Source of the DNA: a virus
Strand: one strand, 5' to 3'
IMG/VR virus record: IMGVR_UViG_3300036851_000503
Coordinates: 1-36,549 of that record
Length of the DNA stretch: 36,549 bases
A program made the translations under genes and the position numbers. This document shows, piece after piece, positions 31,938 through 36,549 of this stretch. The notes under the pieces were generated by a model. It worked only from the letters and a program-made list of their open reading frames with translations, did not search any database and was not told where the DNA came from. Positions within the stretch are counted from its first letter, which is position 1. Each line of letters opens with the position of its first letter.

Positions 31938-32340
31938 TATACAGCAAATCATGATCGGTGGGTTCTGTTTTAAAAAAAGCAATAATTATAAAAGATGCAA
32001 AAAAACTGAGAACAATAAAAATGCCAATGAGAGTTTGAGTCCAATCTCTACTACCGGTAGCTTTGGTTACTTCAATTTCTCTATTTCTAGCATTAGCAAT
32101 ATCCGCATAAACCATTTTCGTGAGGTCACGAATATGGTCCATCTCATACTGTTTAAGTTTTAAAGCTGCTTCAGGATCTGAATTGATCTTAGAGAGTAAA
32201 TCCTGTTGATCATTTGAAGATCCAAAGAGAGAAGCTAAACCAGAAACAATAAGTCCAGATCCTGGCAATAAGGCATTCATTGCAGCCCCAAGAACAGGCG
32301 CTGACTTACTTACTATTTGCGCTAACTTTGTCATAAGCAT
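31795..32340 (-). CDS. Three-segment holin (GTA-holin-like), 181 aa
   Basis: ATG 32340, with a second ATG two codons later (MLMTK), a possible dual-start arrangement. The N-terminal Gly/Ala/Leu-rich segment (VLGAAMNALLPGSGLIVSGL), a charged alpha-helical linker (DPEAALKLKQYEMDHIRDLT), then two hydrophobic segments around residues 107-126 and 135-155 match the GTA_holin_3TM pattern. It would permeabilise the inner membrane to let lysozyme out. Overlaps the lysozyme end by 35 bases. Confidence 0.75.
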   Translation of the reverse strand: MLMTKLAQIVSKSAPVLGAAMNALLPGSGLIVSGLASLFGSSNDQQDLLSKINSDPEAALKLKQYEMDHIRDLTKMVYADIANARNREIEVTKATGSRDWTQTLIGIFIVLSFFASFIIIAFFKTEPTDHDLLYIMATQISSLAFLVVGYYFGGMISSGIHKNYVKGSSDNIILPEPRETS

Positions 32341-32770
32341 CCATGCTATTAGTCTGTATTACTCGTGTTACTCTTAAAGCCCTATTAGGGACTTGATGAG
32401 CCCATTTAGACTGCATCATAAAGATTGCAGCATCCTCGAACTTTCCAGCTTTTAAAGCCTCTATAGAGCGTTTAAAGTCACTAAAACCTTTTTCCCCTAG
32501 ATTATAGCAGAAATCCATAATCGCAGCTTGCCGTTCATGTGATAGAAAATTAAACCACGAATGATTTTCTATAAGGAATTTATAGGTTCTTTGTGTATCG
32601 TTAGATAATAAAATATCAGCTTCCGATAAACTTATGCCAACATCATCAAGATTTCGGCCATATCCAATCGTAAGTTTCCCTACAGTATCTAAGTAGGGTT
32701 TTAAACGCAGCCCTTCGTCGGCTGCTATCATTTTCTTGAACAGCTTCCACACTTTGTCTGCTAGTATCAT
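32306..32770 (-). CDS. Endolysin, GH24 lysozyme (T4 lysozyme type), 154 aa
   Basis: ATG 32770 with AAGGAAAG upstream; the TTG at 32800 is rejected. Cleaves the glycan strand of peptidoglycan. Catalytic residues have the T4 lysozyme spacing: Glu19, Asp28 and Thr34 in EGLRLKPYLDTVGKLTIGYG. The RQAAIMDFCYNLG helix and the C-terminal NRALRVTRVIQ segment are also family-typical. No signal peptide or SAR segment is seen, so release should depend on the holin downstream. Confidence 0.92.
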   Translation of the reverse strand: MILADKVWKLFKKMIAADEGLRLKPYLDTVGKLTIGYGRNLDDVGISLSEADILLSNDTQRTYKFLIENHSWFNFLSHERQAAIMDFCYNLGEKGFSDFKRSIEALKAGKFEDAAIFMMQSKWAHQVPNRALRVTRVIQTNSMDAYDKVSANSK

Positions 32771-32897
32771 TTTCACTTTCCTTATCCGATAGATCTTCAA
32801 TCAATTTTGATTCACAAGATCTACCACAATTTGAACAAATATAAAAATGTTCAAAATCTGTTTCCACAATTGCATTATGACAACGACTTACTATCAT
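32646..32897 (-). CDS. Zinc-ribbon-like protein overlapping the lysozyme gene, 83 aa
   Basis: ATG 32897. Cys6, Cys21, Cys24 and Cys28 (RCHNAIV ... CSNCGRSC) look like a zinc ribbon in the first third. The last two thirds are Ser/Glu/Arg rich, and the final 125 bases lie within the lysozyme gene in another frame. Start region is outside the overlap, so the N-terminal finger is likely real; the full length is less sure. Confidence 0.5.
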   Translation of the reverse strand: MIVSRCHNAIVETDFEHFYICSNCGRSCESKLIEDLSDKESENDTSRQSVEAVQENDSSRRRAAFKTLLRYCRETYDWIWPKS

Positions 32898-32999
32898 TTT
32901 ACGATGCCATCCTTTATCTATTCAAAATTTAACCAATACAGAAAAGTAAACACCATGTGGGGAAGGACACGGTGTCCACAAAATCAACACAACAAGGAA
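32898..32999. other. Short non-coding gap with inverted repeats
   Basis: 102 bases between the VRR-NUC and zinc-ribbon genes. It contains a GGACACGGTGTCC palindrome and an ACACC/GGTGT pair, but no T run on the minus strand, so a terminator is not established. No ORF. Confidence 0.4.
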
Positions 33000-33389
33000 T
33001 TATATACTCAGATATTCTAAAACAGTTTGGACTGCTTCATCTAACCCATAGCATATAACTGTATGATATCCTTTGGATTTTGCATTTGCTAGAAATTTTT
33101 TCTGAAAAGGAGAGATTTTAGCTTTTCGCCTATCAGTGTTTTTCATCTCAATAAACATACCTGAATATTTTTGATTTGGGATCATTAAAAAATAATCACA
33201 GACACCCGGTTTAACACCCATCAGTTTTAACTTGTATCCAAAACGCGGAGAACATTTTCTCTCATTGCCTATATGAAATAGAAAATCCCAGATATAACCC
33301 CCTTTGTATGTCTGCGCCCATAGACAAAAATTTATACAAGATAAATCCTCATCCGAATTATACGCAGGTTTTTTAATTGCTTTGATCAT
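33000..33389 (-). CDS. VRR-NUC domain nuclease, 129 aa
   Basis: ATG 33389 is preferred to the TTG at 33431. The VRR-NUC fold (restriction-nuclease-like) is shown by GVKPGVCDYFLMIP (metal-binding Asp), MFIEMK (Glu-x-Lys of the E-x-K motif), SPFQKKFLANAKSKG and the terminal YHTVICYGLDEAVQTVLEYL. Such proteins are predicted structure-specific nucleases, often Holliday-junction or replication-fork processing. It lies directly downstream of the replication genes. Confidence 0.83.
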   Translation of the reverse strand: MIKAIKKPAYNSDEDLSCINFCLWAQTYKGGYIWDFLFHIGNERKCSPRFGYKLKLMGVKPGVCDYFLMIPNQKYSGMFIEMKNTDRRKAKISPFQKKFLANAKSKGYHTVICYGLDEAVQTVLEYLSI

Positions 33390-33470
33390 AAATTTTCCAA
33401 ATATGGAATGAGAATTAGCACAAGAAGCCAAGTGTCATGTACTTTGCTTCCCTAATCTTTAGGTAAAAAA

Positions 33471-34181
33471 TCAAACCAAAATATCATCTTCACCGTTTTT
33501 AAACATTCTGTATTTTCTAGCATCCTTTAAAACCACCAAATTTGACTTATAGGAGGTTTTTTCTGCGACAGGTATATTATCATCTCTGTAAGCATTTTCA
33601 TTATGCCACGCGCTGTATTTTGATATTACGCGCAATCTATCAAATCGCTCTTCGATTGGAAGTGTTAAAGAGTCTGAATCTGATATATTCATTAACCATT
33701 CTTCTCTCTCTTTGTATAATTTTTGATCAAATGTTTTGGAAGTAGGTTCTACAAATTCTTTATTCCAGTGCGGGATTTCTTTTTCAGGCGCAATCATTTT
33801 TAATTTTCCCGCTAGAATTGCGCGAATTTTGGAAAGCTCTCTCCGTGCCACGGGTGTTTTACCTTCCATTTTTGATAAATTTTCGACAGAATGAATAATT
33901 TCTGCTGATTCTAATTTTTTCTGTTCTACCGTCGTTAGAGCATTTTCTTTTTCGACAAGTTTGCATATCTCAAAAAATCTTTCTTTTGTTGGTGGAAAAT
34001 CTTTATTGAGCTTTGCGGACCGATCTGCCGCCAGCAGTATTATTTTTTTATCAAACTTTTGTAAATATTCACTCCATCGTTTTACAGTCATATCCCAAAG
34101 ATCCCTAGAACGACTTGTTGTCCAGAGAGATCCGTAATCACAGGAGAAAATACCAAATACTTCAATAATTATTTCATCCAT
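33471..34181 (-). CDS. Replication protein P-like helicase loader, 236 aa
   Basis: ATG 34181 overlaps the end of the O-like gene by 8 bases; the long upstream extension belongs to that gene. N-terminal FGIFSCDYGSLWTTSRSRDL with WDMTVKRWSEYLQ, then KDFPPTKERFFEICK, follow the outline of lambda P-family proteins (short acidic/aromatic block, W...L, pP...F...C). The C-terminal half is basic and variable. Inferred to recruit host DnaB helicase to the origin. Confidence 0.6.
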   Translation of the reverse strand: MDEIIIEVFGIFSCDYGSLWTTSRSRDLWDMTVKRWSEYLQKFDKKIILLAADRSAKLNKDFPPTKERFFEICKLVEKENALTTVEQKKLESAEIIHSVENLSKMEGKTPVARRELSKIRAILAGKLKMIAPEKEIPHWNKEFVEPTSKTFDQKLYKEREEWLMNISDSDSLTLPIEERFDRLRVISKYSAWHNENAYRDDNIPVAEKTSYKSNLVVLKDARKYRMFKNGEDDILV

Positions 34182-34983
34182 TATTTCTTTCCCTTTCCTG
34201 AACTGCTTTTTGCTTGATTCTACGCATTGCGTCCATAAAGCCAGAATGCTTGTCTTTGACAATAGTTTTAGAAACCGAATTAACTTGTCTCGCATCTTCC
34301 CATCTCTTCCCAGAAAGATAGGTTGAGGGGAGGGGGATATATCTTTCATCTTGCCATTGATTATCATTTGCATTCCTCCAAATTAAATCCTCAATGATTA
34401 CATCTAGATTTGTACATAAAATGATCTTATCGAAAATCTTCTTGGCATTCACCTTGTTTTGTTTGCGCGGATAGTTTTGCCAAAATGTTTCAAATTTAGA
34501 ATTGTCCATTTTTTTATCAAATGAACAAGAATATTTAATATTTTTATTATTATTTATTTTGTTATCTATTGTATTTGTATATATGCTGTTTACCGCTCCC
34601 TCGGTTTCCAGGGGAGCGGTAAATAAGGAAGCGGTATTTGGAATATTTTCCACATCTTCAGAAAGTGATATAAATTCTTCTCCACACAAAACTCTTACAA
34701 CACTTCCTGAAAACCTTCCCGAACTATCTTTTTCATTAACATATTCAATAAGATTCATCTTTCGAAGATTGGACATTATTTTTTCAAGTCTATTACGGCC
34801 TATAAGAAAATGTTTCTTTAGCTGGGCATAACTAACTTTCCAGTCAGGTGGCAAACTTGATAAATAACACCAAGTAGCCAATACATATGGATCATTAATA
34901 TTTTGAATGACTTTATTTGACAGAACTGTATAAGGCACTTTTTGACCAATTATAATTTTTTCGGATAATTTTTGAACAGACAT
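34174..34983 (-). CDS. Replication initiator O-like protein, 269 aa
   Basis: ATG 34983 with AAAGGAG upstream. A winged-helix DNA-binding domain at about 20-90 (LATWCYLSSLPPDWKVSYAQ, then LKKHFLIGRNRLEKIMSNLR) is followed by a flexible Asn-rich linker. A C-terminal domain has FETFWQNYPRKQNKVNAKKI (about 164-183) and YIPLPSTYLSGKRWED (about 215-230), the usual motif pair of phage replication organisers. It would bind an origin and hand over to the P-like loader. Confidence 0.78.
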   Translation of the reverse strand: MSVQKLSEKIIIGQKVPYTVLSNKVIQNINDPYVLATWCYLSSLPPDWKVSYAQLKKHFLIGRNRLEKIMSNLRKMNLIEYVNEKDSSGRFSGSVVRVLCGEEFISLSEDVENIPNTASLFTAPLETEGAVNSIYTNTIDNKINNNKNIKYSCSFDKKMDNSKFETFWQNYPRKQNKVNAKKIFDKIILCTNLDVIIEDLIWRNANDNQWQDERYIPLPSTYLSGKRWEDARQVNSVSKTIVKDKHSGFMDAMRRIKQKAVQERERNNG

Positions 34984-35118
34984 GCTACTTAAACTCCTTT
35001 TTAAACAACAACATAATTTAGAAGTCCAATTAAGCTACTCTTACATTTTGTAATTGTAAATAGCATACTAGCAAATAATGTGATATATTTTTTTCTTTAA
35101 AAATCGGAGGCAATTAAA
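34984..35118. promoter_or_regulatory. Divergent regulatory region between replication and early operons
   Basis: AT-rich intergenic region between the minus-strand O-like gene and the plus-strand RHH gene. It contains TAGCATACTA (35061-35070), whose inverse copy lies after the RHH gene, TTGTAA repeats near 35048-35059, and CGGAGG just before the RHH start. Individual -10 and -35 boxes could not be fixed. Confidence 0.5.
35061..35070 (+). promoter_or_regulatory. Operator-like TAGCATACTA copy 1
   Basis: Ten-base site that is the exact reverse complement of TAGTATGCTA at 35296-35305. Located 49 bases before the RHH start. Likely recognised by that RHH protein. Confidence 0.45.
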
Positions 35119-35298
35119 ATGATTCAAAATAAAAAAGTAACCGGGCTTCAGCGGATAACTCCCAATATTTCTATTGAAACATGGAAGCTTCTGAACAAAA
35201 TATGTTATATGCAAAACCGATCTCAAAGCGTTGTGGTTCAAGATTTAATTGAAGCAAAAAGAAAAAAGTTTGAAAACATTGTTGACAATATTCGATAG
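35119..35298 (+). CDS. Ribbon-helix-helix regulator, 59 aa
   Basis: ATG with a strong CGGAGG at the proper distance. ITPNISIETWKLLNKICYMQ begins the strand-helix pattern, NRSQSVVVQDLIEAKRKKFE the second helix, like small MetJ/Arc-type regulators. It is flanked on both sides by an inverted 10-base element and divides the replication and early operons, so it may control both. Not a full-length known repressor. Confidence 0.65.
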   Translation: MIQNKKVTGLQRITPNISIETWKLLNKICYMQNRSQSVVVQDLIEAKRKKFENIVDNIR

Positions 35299-35309
35299 TA
35301 TGCTAGCAT
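35282..35309 (+). promoter_or_regulatory. Promoter for the early recombination operon
   Basis: TTGACA (35282-35287, perfect -35), 16-bp spacer and TAGCAT (35304-35309). The TAGTATGCTA element (35296-35305) overlaps the spacer and -10. It starts within the RHH stop region and reads into 35341. Confidence 0.6.
35296..35305 (+). promoter_or_regulatory. Operator-like TAGTATGCTA copy 2
   Basis: Inverse copy of the site at 35061-35070, overlapping the spacer and -10 region of the early promoter, so binding here should repress transcription from 35341 onward. Confidence 0.45.
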
Positions 35310-35340
35310 GTATTTGTAAACACAAAAAAGGACGATTCAA

Positions 35341-35649
35341 ATGCGAAATACAAATGTTGTTAATATTAAACCTGTCTATGAATCAGATCTTGAATCTCAA
35401 GTAGAAATGGCTCGAGTAATAGATCGTGAAATAAAACGTCTTACAAAGATCTTGGATACACAAAAGAAAGCCATTATAGAGCTTATGGGAGATAAATCTG
35501 CGGTCCATAATGCTTTAGGAGGGGTAATTGCTACTCTCTCGGTGGTGACTACAAATAGCTTTGATAAGGATCGTTTTAATACGGACTATCCGGGAGTGTA
35601 TGATTTTTATACAAAACAAACAGCCACTAAAAGATTTAGTTTTAAATAA
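35341..35649 (+). CDS. Early recombination-associated protein, 102 aa
   Basis: ATG with AAAGGACG upstream. Helical N-terminal half (SQVEMARVIDREIKRLTKIL), then GGVIATLSVVTTNSFDKDRF and a terminal YPGVYDFYTKQTATKRFSFK. The last pattern (FD...L...Y/P..Y......R.F) is common in small phage proteins located beside recT/YqaJ genes. No nuclease motif. It may modify host nucleases or assist annealing; unproven. Confidence 0.62.
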   Translation: MRNTNVVNIKPVYESDLESQVEMARVIDREIKRLTKILDTQKKAIIELMGDKSAVHNALGGVIATLSVVTTNSFDKDRFNTDYPGVYDFYTKQTATKRFSFK

Positions 35650-35663
35650 AGGATGAGTGAATC

Positions 35664-36071
35664 ATGGAATATAAAAAGCCAGAAATACAACTTAGAAATC
35701 TATTAACTGATATCGTGGAAATGCATATCGATAGAAATGGGATTGATTCTCAAATAGAAGTTTCAGATATCGATGAAGATAAAGAATTAAATTTAGCAAT
35801 TCTTATAATGAAAAATGAAGATAAATCATCTGCTTTTTTTGCAGACAATCTTCAAAATATTGAGCATTTACTATTAAAGTTAATAATAGGAAATGGTGAA
35901 GTTATAGAAGACTGTCGATTAGCCTTATCAGATTTATTAAGACACCACTTCCATAATGATATTCAAAAATTATTGGAAGATACTTATATTCATATTTCAA
36001 CAGAAATACGAGAAGAACAAGGATTACATTTTCATACTGATCCACAAACAGGTGAAGGAGTATGGAAATGA
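35664..36071 (+). CDS. Hypothetical acidic protein, 135 aa
   Basis: ATG after AAAGGATGAGTGA. Acidic helical protein with EVSDIDEDKELNLAILIMKN and a C-terminal HFHTDPQTGEGVWK. No family recognised. Its end overlaps the next start by 10 bases. Confidence 0.6.
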   Translation: MEYKKPEIQLRNLLTDIVEMHIDRNGIDSQIEVSDIDEDKELNLAILIMKNEDKSSAFFADNLQNIEHLLLKLIIGNGEVIEDCRLALSDLLRHHFHNDIQKLLEDTYIHISTEIREEQGLHFHTDPQTGEGVWK

Positions 36072-36250
36072 GAATATTAAATCGAACATCTTCAGATAAA
36101 AGAAAACTTCAGTATGATTTAAGTGTTCTTATAATTTCACTAATAGTGATTGCATTTATTCCATTTGCATTAAAGCTTCCACAATTTAATCAGGTAAATC
36201 ACTTCTTAAACAAAGAACTATCTGGAAAAAATAACTTTACAATAAAATAG
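36062..36250 (+). CDS. Single-pass membrane protein, 62 aa
   Basis: ATG 36062, with GGAG just upstream, overlaps the preceding gene. Basic N-terminal 20 residues (MEMRILNRTSSDKRKLQYDL), hydrophobic segment at about 20-40 (SVLIISLIVIAFIPFALKL), polar tail. Unknown role in the early operon. Confidence 0.55.
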   Translation: MEMRILNRTSSDKRKLQYDLSVLIISLIVIAFIPFALKLPQFNQVNHFLNKELSGKNNFTIK

Positions 36251-36260
36251 GATAATTGAT

Positions 36261-36347
36261 ATGTGGCGGCATACACTTTGTTTAATTATAATTGGTTCAC
36301 TTACTTACAGTGTTTCTATTATTTTTTTTGGGGAATTAATTAGATGA
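36261..36347 (+). CDS. Membrane peptide, 28 aa
   Basis: ATG 10 bases after the previous stop (TAGGATAATTGAT upstream). One hydrophobic helix (LCLIIIGSLTYSVSIIFFG). Its end overlaps the next ATG by 4 bases, so it is coupled. Confidence 0.45.
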   Translation: MWRHTLCLIIIGSLTYSVSIIFFGELIR

Positions 36348-36436
36348 GATTAATATCATATTGTCCTATATGTGAAATATTTCATGAAAATAATAGTGAA
36401 TGTCAAAGAAACGAATGGTTTTATTTAACCATATAA
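36344..36436 (+). CDS. CxxC mini-protein, 30 aa
   Basis: ATG overlaps the stop of the membrane peptide. A CPIC pair, a following H and a third Cys (HENNSECQ) could bind one zinc. No assignment beyond that. It lies 11 bases before bet. Confidence 0.45.
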   Translation: MRLISYCPICEIFHENNSECQRNEWFYLTI

Positions 36437-36447
36437 ATGAGGTTATA

Positions 36448-36549
36448 ATGACAAATGAAATTTTAACAAATTCTCAGTTAACTATATGGGAAGAAAAATA
36501 TAAACTTTCAGAGATAAAGAAAATTTATGGTAAAGATCTAACAGATATA
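36448..36549 (+). CDS. bet: Phage recombination protein Bet, N-terminal part
   Basis: ATG with GAGG upstream; 34 codons before the window ends. MTNEILTNSQLTIWEEKYKL and SEIKKIYGKDLTD fit the first residues of Bet proteins (helix then KxxIA/YxKxLTDxEF). The C-terminal part of the same family lies at the window start on the same strand. The two frames do not join directly, so roughly 50-60 codons of the gene appear to be absent from the window. Confidence 0.75.
   Translation, partial: MTNEILTNSQLTIWEEKYKLSEIKKIYGKDLTDI

Noticed and set aside
1-36549. CRISPR arrays, IS elements or transposases
   Set aside because: No regular direct repeats with spacers and no transposase motifs were seen.

Overview
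The window is an AT-rich tailed-phage genome with a P22-like head and short-tail (podovirus) morphogenesis module. Both ends cut the same plus-strand gene, a Bet/RecT-family annealing protein: its start is at 36448-36549 and its C-terminal two thirds at 1-593. The window is therefore probably a nearly complete circular or circularly permuted genome lacking only a short piece of bet. The host is unknown. A GH24 endolysin, a type IV pilin homologue and P22-type head genes fit a Gram-negative, probably gammaproteobacterial, AT-rich host; this is inference.

Layout. (1) 35119-36549 continuing into 1-2071, plus strand: early operon with a ribbon-helix-helix regulator, an accessory recombination-type protein, bet and many tiny membrane or zinc-finger proteins. 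It ends in a gene broken by an in-frame stop. (2) 2072-2300: non-coding, with three DnaA-box-like sites and four inverted repeats, a candidate origin. (3) 2305-2703, plus strand: a secreted cysteine-rich protein. (4) 2739-27274, minus strand, transcribed right to left: two zinc-ribbon proteins, TerS, TerL, portal, a run of small basic or membrane proteins, an IleRS C-terminal-domain homologue, scaffold, major capsid, gp4-like and gp10-like tail factors, ejection-type proteins, a collar fibre and several modular tail fibres. One plus-strand AlpA-like gene (19177-19377) sits inside this late region. (5) 27433-31794, plus strand: a type IV pilin-like protein behind its own promoter and operator, a tRNA-like RNA, then about 16 small accessory genes including an XRE repressor and an RHH protein. 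(6) 31795-34983, minus strand: O-like initiator, P-like loader, VRR-NUC nuclease, GH24 lysozyme and a three-segment holin, so replication and lysis share an operon.

No integrase, DNA polymerase or RNA polymerase was seen. The genome carries a perfect 16-bp chromosomal-type parS palindrome (13242-13257) and DnaA boxes. This raises the possibility of an extrachromosomal (phage-plasmid-like) state that borrows host ParB and DnaA. Other unusual cargo: a free-standing copy of the tRNA-binding zinc domain of isoleucyl-tRNA synthetase, a 132-nt tRNA-like RNA, and a pilin with a complete prepilin-peptidase motif.
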